Made by a program: the position numbers and the translations under genes. From assembly GCF_900637545.1 (NCBI RefSeq), contig NZ_LR134376.1:1879001-1943000 (forward strand): a stretch of 64,000 bases of DNA, in the 5' to 3' direction. The notes below the pieces were generated by a model. The model had not been told where the DNA came from and did no database searches. It saw only the letters and a list, made by a program, of their open reading frames with translations. Positions 34,965-42,129 of this stretch are shown piece after piece (position 1 is the stretch's first letter; each line of letters starts with the position of its first letter). This DNA comes from Aeromonas encheleia (lineage in GTDB: Bacteria; Pseudomonadota; Gammaproteobacteria; Enterobacterales; Aeromonadaceae).

Positions 34965-35759
34965 ATGTCAGTGGTAGATAACTCGCCGGATTCGGTCTCG
35001 TCAGTCCTGAAAGTGTTCGGCATCTTGCAGGCGCTGGGCGAACAGAAAGAGGTTGGCGTCACCGAGCTGTCCCAGCGGATCATGATGTCCAAGAGCACCG
35101 TGTATCGCTTCCTGCAGACGATGAAGACCCTGGGCTACGTCAACCAGGAGGGGGAGTCCGACAAGTACACCCTGAGCCTGAAGCTGTTCGAACTCGGTGG
35201 CAAGGCGCTGGAGCATCAGGAGCTGATCCCGATCGCGGATAACCAGATGCACCGCCTCGGCAAGCTGACCAAGGAGACCCTGCACCTGGGGGCGCTCGAT
35301 GAGGACAGCATCGTCTACCTGCACAAGATCGACTCTGAGTACAATCTGCGCATGTATTCCCGCATCGGTCGCCGTCGCCCGCTCTACAGCACCGGCCTTG
35401 GCAAGGTGATGATGGCCTGGCTGCCCGAGGAAGAGGTGCGCAGCATGCTGGCCAACGTGACCTTCGAGCGTTTCACCGATCGCACCCTGACAGACGTCGA
35501 TGCCTTGCTGGCGGAGCTGGCGCTGGTGCGCGAGCAGGGATACGCGGAAGACAACGAAGAGATGGAGCCAGGCCTGCGTTGCTTCGCCGTGCCCATCTAC
35601 AGCCGCATGGGCCGCATCATCGCGGGGCTTTCCCTGTCGCTGCCTGTGGTGCGCTTCGAGGAGGCGAAAGGCGCCGAGCTGGTGCGTCTGCTGCACGAGG
35701 CGGCAAGCAATATCTCCGCCGACATGGGGTTCCACGACTACCCGTTCGTCCCGCGCTAG
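34965..35759 (+). CDS. kdgR: IclR-family transcriptional repressor KdgR
   Basis: Repressor of uronate/pectin catabolism that is released by 2-keto-3-deoxygluconate. The 264-residue protein has an N-terminal winged helix-turn-helix (VSSVLKVFGILQALGEQ, then ELSQRIMMSKSTVYRFLQTM, about 11-56) and the C-terminal IclR effector domain (GRRRPLYSTGLGKVMMAW, EPGLRCFAVPIYS). AGGAG precedes the ATG. It is divergent from kdgK-eda with a shared regulatory region, and KdgR-type boxes occur upstream of kdgK, kduI and kdgM in this cluster. Confidence 0.93.
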   Translation: MSVVDNSPDSVSSVLKVFGILQALGEQKEVGVTELSQRIMMSKSTVYRFLQTMKTLGYVNQEGESDKYTLSLKLFELGGKALEHQELIPIADNQMHRLGKLTKETLHLGALDEDSIVYLHKIDSEYNLRMYSRIGRRRPLYSTGLGKVMMAWLPEEEVRSMLANVTFERFTDRTLTDVDALLAELALVREQGYAEDNEEMEPGLRCFAVPIYSRMGRIIAGLSLSLPVVRFEEAKGAELVRLLHEAASNISADMGFHDYPFVPR

Positions 35760-35802
35760 GGCGGGGAGGCCGGCACCTGTTGCTGGCGCCGTGAGACATA
35801 AA

Positions 35803-35828
35803 GAGGGCGTGCAAGGCACGCCCTCTTT
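35803..35828 (+). terminator. Intrinsic terminator of kdgR
   Basis: A 10-bp perfect stem GAGGGCGTGC / GCACGCCCTC with a three-base loop, followed by TTTAT. Confidence 0.88.
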
Positions 35829-35856
35829 ATTTGTCCGCTTGCCAACAGACGAAAAA

Positions 35857-35877
35857 GGCGCCCTCGGGCGCCTTTTT
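35857..35877. terminator. Bidirectional terminator between kdgR and kduD
   Basis: A 7-bp stem GGCGCCC / GGGCGCC, flanked by AAAAA on the left and TTTTT on the right, 13 bases beyond the kduD stop. Confidence 0.9.
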
Positions 35878-35890
35878 GCATGCAGAGGAA

Positions 35891-36652
35891 TTAACGGGCC
35901 AGCCAGCCACCGTCGACGGCGATGGTGTAGCCATTGATGTAATCGGAGGCGGCGGAGGCCAGGAAGACCACGGGGCCCATCATGTCATCAGGCACGCCCC
36001 AGCGCCCGGCCGGGATCCGCTCCAGGATGGCGGCGTTGCGGTCATCATCGGCGCGCAGGGCTGTGGTGTTATTGGTGGCCATGTAGCCAGGGGCGATGGC
36101 GTTGACGTTGATACCCTTGCTGGCCCATTCGTTGGCCAGCAGGCGGGTGATCCCCATGACGGCACTTTTGGACGCGGTGTAAGAGGGCACGCGAATGCCA
36201 CCCTGATAGGAGAGCATGGAGGCGATGTTGACGATCTTGCCACCCTGGCCCTGGGCCATGAACTGTTTCCCCACGGCCTGGGACATGAAGAAGACGCTCT
36301 TGATGTTGATGTTCATCACGTCGTCCCAGTCTTTCTCGCTGAAGCTGATGGCATCTTCGCGGCGGATGATGCCAGCGTTGTTGACCAGGATATCGACGCG
36401 ACCGAAGCGGGAGACCGCCTGATCCACCAGTGCGGGCAGGGCATCCACCTTGCTGACATCGGCCTTGAGGCTCAGGAAGGTGCGACCGAGCGCCTCCACC
36501 TTGGCGATGGTGTCGGTGGGTTCGACGATGTTGATGCCGACGATGTCACAGCCGGCTTCGGCCAGACCGAGCGCCATGCCCTGACCCAGACCGGTGTCAC
36601 AGCCGGTCACGATGGCGACCTTACCCTTCAAATCGAATGCGTTGAGAATCAT
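35891..36652 (-). CDS. kduD: 2-deoxy-D-gluconate 3-dehydrogenase / DKII reductase
   Basis: Reduces 2,5-diketo-3-deoxygluconate (DKII) to KDG. The 253-residue short-chain dehydrogenase has the Rossmann motif VTGCDTGLGQGMA (about 15-27), the NNAG motif in ILVNNAGIIRRED, the catalytic Ser in SMLSYQGG and the YTASK pair, then DGGWLAR at the end. Start 36652 gives MILNAFDLKGK, the KduD N-terminus. It follows kduI on the same strand (84-base gap), so the two probably form an operon from the kduI promoter. Confidence 0.95.
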   Translation of the reverse strand: MILNAFDLKGKVAIVTGCDTGLGQGMALGLAEAGCDIVGINIVEPTDTIAKVEALGRTFLSLKADVSKVDALPALVDQAVSRFGRVDILVNNAGIIRREDAISFSEKDWDDVMNINIKSVFFMSQAVGKQFMAQGQGGKIVNIASMLSYQGGIRVPSYTASKSAVMGITRLLANEWASKGINVNAIAPGYMATNNTTALRADDDRNAAILERIPAGRWGVPDDMMGPVVFLASAASDYINGYTIAVDGGWLAR

Positions 36653-36736
36653 CTTGTTTCCTCTGCTGCCACCCTGGGTGACAGGCATGATGGGGGGGAA
36701 TACGGGCAGTGCAGACTGCCCGGCACAGAATGGGAA

Positions 36737-37573
36737 TTAGCGCAGATCCTTGACGGCCACATGATCCATGTCGCCGAACACCTGGTTCTCGCCGACCATG
36801 CCCCAGATGAAGGTGTAGGCCTGGGTGCCGACGCCGGAGTGGATGGACCAGCTCGGGGAGATCACCGCCTGCTCGTTGTGGACCAACAGATGGCGGGTCT
36901 CGTCCGGCTTGCCCATCATGTGGAACACGGCGGCATCGTCCTTCATGCTGAAGTAGAAATAGACTTCCATGCGGCGCTCGTGGGTGTGGCAGGGCATGGT
37001 GTTCCACAGGCTGCCCTCTTCCAGCTGGGTCATGCCCATCACCAGTTGGCAGGTCGGCAGTACATCCGGCACCAGGTACTTGTAGATGGTGCGGCGGTTG
37101 CTGGTGGCAGCGTCGCCCAGGGTGCTCGGGGAGGCCTGCGCCTGGGTGACCTTGCGGGTCGGGAAGCTCACATGGGCCGGGGCGCTGTTGTAGTAAAACT
37201 TGGCCGGCTGCGCGGCGTCGACGCTGACAAAGCTCAACTCGCGGGCACCCTGACCCACATAGAGCGCCTCGGCGCTGCCGATTTCGAAGGTGGTGCCATC
37301 GACCACCACCACACCGGGGCCGCCGATGTTGATGAGGCCCAGCTCGCGGCGCTCCAGGAAGTAGCTGACGCCGAAGGTCTTGCCCAGCGCGTCCGAGAAG
37401 GCGAGGGGACCCTGGACCGGCATGATGCCACCGAACACGATGCGGTCGATGTGGCTGTAGGTCATGGTCAGCTGGTCCGGTGTGAAGATCTCTTCTACCA
37501 GGAATTCACGGCGCAGGCCCTGAGTGTCCAGCTGTTTGGCATGATCGCTGTGAATGCTTTGACGAATTTGCAT
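36737..37573 (-). CDS. kduI: 5-keto-4-deoxyuronate isomerase
   Basis: Isomerises 5-keto-4-deoxyuronate (DKI), formed spontaneously from 4,5-unsaturated uronates, to DKII. The 278-residue cupin-fold protein starts [20 protein letters not shown] at 37573, with GAGG upstream, and contains the zinc-site block [16 protein letters not shown] (about 193-208) and [10 protein letters not shown] longer ORF to 37657 runs through the AT-rich operator and is rejected. A KdgR-type box lies 80-99 bases upstream. Confidence 0.96.
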   Translation of the reverse strand: MQIRQSIHSDHAKQLDTQGLRREFLVEEIFTPDQLTMTYSHIDRIVFGGIMPVQGPLAFSDALGKTFGVSYFLERRELGLINIGGPGVVVVDGTTFEIGSAEALYVGQGARELSFVSVDAAQPAKFYYNSAPAHVSFPTRKVTQAQASPSTLGDAATSNRRTIYKYLVPDVLPTCQLVMGMTQLEEGSLWNTMPCHTHERRMEVYFYFSMKDDAAVFHMMGKPDETRHLLVHNEQAVISPSWSIHSGVGTQAYTFIWGMVGENQVFGDMDHVAVKDLR

Positions 37574-37652
37574 GGTTAACCTCGATGAGCGCCGCAGGTT
37601 GGCAGTCGCGTTGTCTGTAATGACCATAATAATAACAAGCAAAAAAATAAAA

Positions 37653-37672
37653 ATCAAAACAGTGTTTTGTAT
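37653..37672 (-). promoter_or_regulatory. KdgR-type box upstream of kduI
   Basis: ATCAAAACAGTGTTTTGTAT is a strong palindrome (CAAAACA / TGTTTTG) with the AAAAC...GTTTT order of KdgR operators, in an AT-rich promoter. Confidence 0.75.
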
Positions 37673-37859
37673 TTTTTATTTGTTGAGATTAAACTTCGTG
37701 CCCGGTGTGGCTCATGGCCGTGCCGGGCCCGTCGAACCGGGCCACAGATGTCTTTGCGGCATGAGGACAGGCTCGCGGCGAAGGCAGACAGGCTGCCGCC
37801 CTGCCGGGTGGCGGCGACAGGACATTCGTTGCCAATCTCATTCAATAACAGGTCTACCA

Positions 37860-38192
37860 ATGAATAAGTGTGTTTCATCCAATCGAATCATCATGTTGGC
37901 CGGGGTGGCTGCGCTGAGCACCATTCTGTTCGCCTTCGATACCGCCTCCCTCGGGTTGTGCGCGGCCTTCCTGACCACGGGATCCTTCTCGCTGCAGGTG
38001 TTCGACATCCTCAAGACGCGGGAAACCAAGGCGATTTCCACCAAGATGTATCTGGTATTCATCAGTGGTCTGTTGTTGTGGCTGACCTATGGCCTGAAAT
38101 CGGGCGACACGCCGCTGATCATGGCCAATGGCATCACCCTGCTGCTGGCCAGCGCCGTCATGGTGCTGAAGTGGAGCAATGAACGGACCTGA
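37860..38192 (+). CDS. SemiSWEET-family small sugar transporter
   Basis: A 110-residue membrane protein with three helices: an N-terminal helix at about 10-35, then SFSLQVFDILKTRETKAIST and MYLVFISGLLLWLTYGL, and a last helix ANGITLLLASAVMVLK. This is the MtN3/saliva (SemiSWEET) pattern of a single three-helix bundle that dimerises to move sugars by facilitated diffusion. It is divergent from kduI and sits within the uronide cluster, so a role in moving a product or substrate of this pathway is inferred. The 287-base gap to kduI holds the KdgR-type box on the kduI side. Confidence 0.85.
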   Translation: MNKCVSSNRIIMLAGVAALSTILFAFDTASLGLCAAFLTTGSFSLQVFDILKTRETKAISTKMYLVFISGLLLWLTYGLKSGDTPLIMANGITLLLASAVMVLKWSNERT

Positions 38193-38292
38193 CCCAATAG
38201 CCGCGAGAGAGGCCATCCTCCGCTGGGGATGGCCATCGGACGCGCCATCCTTTATCGGGGCTCGGCTTCCTCTCTCTGGTGGATGAACCAAG

Positions 38293-38312
38293 CGGCGCCC
38301 CGGGCGCCGTTT
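38293..38312 (+). terminator. Terminator after the SemiSWEET gene
   Basis: A 7-bp stem CGGCGCC / GGCGCCG with a three-base loop, then TTTG. It sits between convergent genes. A second hairpin, GGCCATCC / GGATGGCC (38211-38234), lies just before it. Confidence 0.65.
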
Positions 38313-38346
38313 GTCGTAGGGGGCTCATCCTCTCCAGCATCCCGTG

Positions 38347-39180
38347 TTATCGGCTCAAGTGGCGTAGATAGGCCACGCTCTCCCGCAAGGCTTCCCCCGT
38401 CAGCTCCTCGACGATGATGGGAATATGGGTCAGCTGACACTGCGCCAGCATGGCCAGCACCTCGGCATAATCGATCAGCCCCTGCGCCAGTCCCACCGAC
38501 ACCTTGTCACGCCCCTCCAAGATGAAGTTCTTGAAATGAAGCAGCCGGATGCACTCGCCATGCCGGCCGAGAAAGTCGGCCAGGATCTCGCGCCAGGCGG
38601 CGGCATTGTCGGCATCCAGCAGATTGGCCAGATCCAGTGTCACCAGGAAGCGTTCCCCCAAGCGCGCGTTCAGCCGTGCCAGGCTCTCGGCGTCGTGGAT
38701 GATGTGATCGCACACCGCTTCGACCAGAAAATCGCAACCGGCCTGCGCCAGCTCGGGCCTTAACTGCGCCAGACTCTGCTCCACCTTGTGAAAGGCGGCG
38801 GCCCCGTGGTTGTCCGGATGCCGGGTCCAGTCATCATCGTTCAGGGAGCCGGTCTCGCTGCCCACGGCGCCGATGTGACAGCGCTGGGCGAGCTCGATGT
38901 TGAGTCGCACCCGCGCCAGCTCGCGCGCCAGGAAGTCGGCGTCGGAGTGGGCGGGGTTGAAGTAGCTGGCCAGCAGGAAGATGGAGAGATCGGCCTGCTG
39001 GAGGTGCTGGATATGGGTGGCCAGGATGTGGGTATCGCGGGCCTGATAGGCCTCGGGCCAGCTCTTGTGCACGGCCAGTTGCAGCCCGTCGAGGCCGAGC
39101 TCATGTGCCTGGGCAATCAGCGCCGCCGGCGTCTGATCCGCGAGATCATGGGCGCGGGCCCCAATCTTCAATCTGTTCAT
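38347..39180 (-). CDS. Sugar phosphate isomerase/epimerase-like TIM-barrel protein
   Basis: A 277-residue cytosolic protein of the xylose-isomerase-like superfamily (COG1082). The pattern LGLDGLQLAVHKSW near the start, VGSETGS in the middle, FLVTLDLANLLDAD with a metal-binding Asp, and LLHFKNFIL fit the metal-dependent isomerase/epimerase fold. Start 39180 (MNRLKIGARAH) is chosen because the longer in-frame extension is low-complexity. It is last in the operon (820-residue enzyme, GH105, PTS). It may process the sugar that remains after the unsaturated uronate is removed; the reaction is unknown. Confidence 0.75.
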   Translation of the reverse strand: MNRLKIGARAHDLADQTPAALIAQAHELGLDGLQLAVHKSWPEAYQARDTHILATHIQHLQQADLSIFLLASYFNPAHSDADFLARELARVRLNIELAQRCHIGAVGSETGSLNDDDWTRHPDNHGAAAFHKVEQSLAQLRPELAQAGCDFLVEAVCDHIIHDAESLARLNARLGERFLVTLDLANLLDADNAAAWREILADFLGRHGECIRLLHFKNFILEGRDKVSVGLAQGLIDYAEVLAMLAQCQLTHIPIIVEELTGEALRESVAYLRHLSR

Positions 39181-39258
39181 GACATGCTCCTGTGGGTCAT
39201 GACGATGGTGTCTCTGACGGCGACTTGGCCCGGGGGCTAGGGTCGGCATCAGAAACGG

Positions 39259-39284
39259 CTTGCGAGCCCATCTGGGCTCGCAAG
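39259..39284 (-). terminator. Hairpin between the PTS gene and the TIM-barrel gene
   Basis: A 12-bp perfect stem CTTGCGAGCCCA / TGGGCTCGCAAG with a two-base loop, followed on the minus strand by CCGTTTCTG. It could reduce expression of the last gene of the operon. Confidence 0.6.
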
Positions 39285-39376
39285 TTCAAGAGGCAAGTCG
39301 CGGCGCTCGAATGGGCCCCGGTGAGGGGGCCATATACCCGATGCGTGCGCTTGCCATCGGCACAATCAAAGTCTCA

Positions 39377-41020
39377 TCAGGCGGCAGGTGCCGGGACGGC
39401 GGCATCGGGTGCTGCCTGCGGGCCCTTGTTGTACTCCTGCTCGAAGTACTCACGCACCATGGGAGCCGACAGACCGACCACCACCTGCAGGTTCTTGCCC
39501 GAGCGCATGACCCCCAGGGCACCGGCCTGTTTGAGGGCCTTGTCATCCTGGACCAGGGTGGAATCCTTCACCACCAGGCGCAGACGGGTCTGGCAGTTGC
39601 CTATGGTCTCGACGTTGTCACAACCCCCGACACAGCGCAGGATGGCGGCAGCCCGGAGGCGATCCGGCTCCTGGCCGGCCACGGCCTTGCCAGACTGCTT
39701 GTCACGGTAGTCCTGCTTGGAGTAGAGACGCACGTCGTCCTCCTCTTCCTCATCGCCACGACCCGGGGTCAGGAAGTTGAACTTCAGGATCATGTAGCGG
39801 AACACGAAGAAGTTGATGGCGGCGAAGCTCAGGCCCAAGGCCAGGTGGATCCAGATCAGGTGAGCATGGTTCTTGGCGTAGAAGACCCAGTTGAACAGGA
39901 TGATGTCGTTCAGACCACCGCCCATGAAGCCGACCACGCCGGACAGATAGAGCGCCACGCAGAGGGTCGCACCTATGATGGCATTGACCAGATACAGCAC
40001 AGGGGCCACGAACAGGTAGGTGAACTCGATGGGTTCGGTGATGCCGACGGCCATGGCGGTGATGATGGCCGGGATCACCAGGGCGGCGATCTTGCGCTTC
40101 ATCTTCTGCTTGGCGGTAGCATAGATGGCGAGGCCGGCCCCCAGGGAGCAGAACACGCTGATGTTGCCGTACAGTGAGTAGCCGGCGGCCGGGAACTGCT
40201 CAACCAAAGGCACGGTGGAAGCCGCATAGGTGGAGACGTTCTCGATCCAGTGGGTGTAGAGACCACCATCGACCACGGCCGGGCCGAAGAAGAAGGGGAA
40301 GTAGACGAAGCGGTGCAGACCGGTCGGCACCAGCAGGCGTTCCACGAAGGCGAGCAACCACATGCCGAAGGCATCGGCTTCAACATAGAAGCCCTGCATG
40401 GCGTTGATCCCGACCTGAACCTTGGGCCAGAACTCGCAGGTCAACCAGGCCATGGGCAACATGACGAAGAAGGAGATGATGAACACCAGGCTCATGCCCT
40501 GGAAGATGGTGAGGTAATCCGGCAGCTTCTTCTCGAAGAAACGGTTGTGGATCCAGGTCACCACGCCGCCGATGATGAGCGAGAAGACGATGCTGGTATC
40601 CAGTGTCTTGATGCCCCCCACCAGCGCCAGGCCGCTGGCGCCGCCGACTTCCTGATTGAAGTTGACCCCGAACTCAGGCGCCCAGAAGGTGAGCATGCTG
40701 TTGGTGAAGTAGTTGTAGGCCATGTAGGCAAAGAAGGCGACCAGCGCCGCCCGGGCCTGACCCGACCTGGCAAGACCCACCGGGAGTGCCATACAGAACA
40801 GCAGCGGGAAGTTGCGGAAGATGGTCCAACCACCCGACTTGATGATGGTCATCACCTTGAAGAAGTTGGAGTCGGGATGGGCCAGATCGCCCATGATATC
40901 GGGCATGGTGAGCAACCCGGTGATGGCGAGCAGCAAACCGGTAAAGGGTAAAAAGGCAATGGGGACAGCCATGGCACCGCCAAAAGTCTGGAAGGCCCCC
41001 ATAAAGTTCCGTTTGGACAT
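39377..41020 (-). CDS. PTS transporter EIICB, glucose superfamily (alpha-glucoside/MalX-like)
   Basis: Imports and phosphorylates a sugar across the inner membrane. The 547-residue protein has an EIIC domain of about ten helices (residues 1-390, including GLHRFVYFPFFFGPAVVDGG and GITEPIEFTYLF), an acidic linker DEEEEDD, and a C-terminal EIIB domain with GGCDNVETIGNCQTRLRLVV, whose active Cys is in NCQTRLR. It has no EIIA, so EIIA-Glc (Crr) probably donates phosphate. Start 41020 has GGAGA upstream. A PTS importer in a KdgR-type cluster is unusual; its position beside GH105 suggests an unsaturated uronyl disaccharide as substrate (inference). Confidence 0.88.
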   Translation of the reverse strand: MSKRNFMGAFQTFGGAMAVPIAFLPFTGLLLAITGLLTMPDIMGDLAHPDSNFFKVMTIIKSGGWTIFRNFPLLFCMALPVGLARSGQARAALVAFFAYMAYNYFTNSMLTFWAPEFGVNFNQEVGGASGLALVGGIKTLDTSIVFSLIIGGVVTWIHNRFFEKKLPDYLTIFQGMSLVFIISFFVMLPMAWLTCEFWPKVQVGINAMQGFYVEADAFGMWLLAFVERLLVPTGLHRFVYFPFFFGPAVVDGGLYTHWIENVSTYAASTVPLVEQFPAAGYSLYGNISVFCSLGAGLAIYATAKQKMKRKIAALVIPAIITAMAVGITEPIEFTYLFVAPVLYLVNAIIGATLCVALYLSGVVGFMGGGLNDIILFNWVFYAKNHAHLIWIHLALGLSFAAINFFVFRYMILKFNFLTPGRGDEEEEDDVRLYSKQDYRDKQSGKAVAGQEPDRLRAAAILRCVGGCDNVETIGNCQTRLRLVVKDSTLVQDDKALKQAGALGVMRSGKNLQVVVGLSAPMVREYFEQEYNKGPQAAPDAAVPAPAA

Positions 41021-41055
41021 CAAATTTTCTCCGAATGATTACAACAATAAAGTGT

Positions 41056-42129
41056 TCAGGCCAGCCACTGGCCCTGCTCCAGCTCGAGCAGCAGCAACAT
41101 CGTCAACGCCTGGGCATAGGGCACGGGCGCCATGGCAATGTCGCAGTAGTACTGATGGTCATGACCCACCATGGTCCCCTTGGAGGCCTCGAGGACGATG
41201 CCGTCCCCGTCGATCCGCTGCCACACGGCACGGGCTGCCCGCAGGGCGGGTTCAACCATGGCCTCATCCAGCAGGCCCAGGCGGACACCGCGTAACATGC
41301 CATAGGCGATCCCCGCCGTGGCCGAGGACTCCTGGGGAGAGAAGGGGTCATCCAGCACCGTGTGCCACATGCCGTTGTCGGCCTGCAGCTCGCACAGGGA
41401 GCGCACCTGGCGCGCCACCACCTGGGTGAAGTAGCGCCGCACACCGGCGTCCAGGTGATCCCCCATCAGATCGATGAACTCGGGGATGGCCACCGTGATC
41501 CAGGCATTGCCCCTGGCCCAGAAGGCCTCGGCATAATGGTGCCGATCGAGGAAGGTCCAGCCGTGATACCAGAGGCCGCTCTTGGGCTCGCTCAGGTAGC
41601 GGGTGTGCAACAGGAACTGGTAGACGGCCTCGTCGATCAGATCCTGCCGCGCCAGCACTATCCCGGCCGTGCCGAGGAACAGGCAGGTCATGAAGAGGGT
41701 GTCATCCCAGAGCTGGCCGGTGTTGGGTTGCTCCTTCACCACGTGCTGGAAGCCGCCCTCTTCGGTTCTGGGCAGGTTGGCCAGCAGATCGTCGGCCCAG
41801 GCATTCACCGCCTCGCGCAGATCGGCACGGCCGCTGTGGCCCGCCAGCAGCGCCAGGGTGATCATGGGGGCCGTGGTATTGATCTGCATGGCGGGCAGCC
41901 CCTTGCGGATCTGGTCTTCGTACCAGGCCAGCAACGAGGCTTGCAGTTCGGCATCGTCCTTGTGCCGGGCATAGCGCCAGAAGCCGTAGAGACCGACCCC
42001 GACCTCCCACTCCCACTGCTCGAACTGGATGGCCAGGCCTTGGCTGGTGGTCAGTTCGCCCATGCCTTTGAGCTGGCAGAAGCCACGGACCACCCGCTCC
42101 AGGGTGGGGATGAGTGCTTGCTGTTTCAT
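41056..42129 (-). CDS. Unsaturated uronyl (rhamnogalacturonyl-type) hydrolase, GH105
   Basis: Releases 4,5-unsaturated uronate from the non-reducing end of an oligosaccharide by hydrating the double bond. The 357-residue (alpha/alpha)6-barrel has the YteR/YesR-like motifs WEWEVGVGLYGFWR, the catalytic Asp in QLWDDTLFMTCLFL (about 137), GLWYHGWTF, FWARGNAWITVAIPEF and NGMWHTVLDD. There is no signal peptide, so it acts in the cytosol. Its ATG overlaps the stop of the upstream 820-residue enzyme (ATGA), so the two are translationally coupled. Its product would feed KduI. GH88 is the main alternative but fits less well. Confidence 0.85.
   Translation of the reverse strand: MKQQALIPTLERVVRGFCQLKGMGELTTSQGLAIQFEQWEWEVGVGLYGFWRYARHKDDAELQASLLAWYEDQIRKGLPAMQINTTAPMITLALLAGHSGRADLREAVNAWADDLLANLPRTEEGGFQHVVKEQPNTGQLWDDTLFMTCLFLGTAGIVLARQDLIDEAVYQFLLHTRYLSEPKSGLWYHGWTFLDRHHYAEAFWARGNAWITVAIPEFIDLMGDHLDAGVRRYFTQVVARQVRSLCELQADNGMWHTVLDDPFSPQESSATAGIAYGMLRGVRLGLLDEAMVEPALRAARAVWQRIDGDGIVLEASKGTMVGHDHQYYCDIAMAPVPYAQALTMLLLLELEQGQWLA

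Noticed and set aside
37690-37859. Possible junction echo between kduI and the SemiSWEET gene
   Set aside because: The region was searched for copies of either gene end or start and none was found; it is ordinary divergent promoter sequence.
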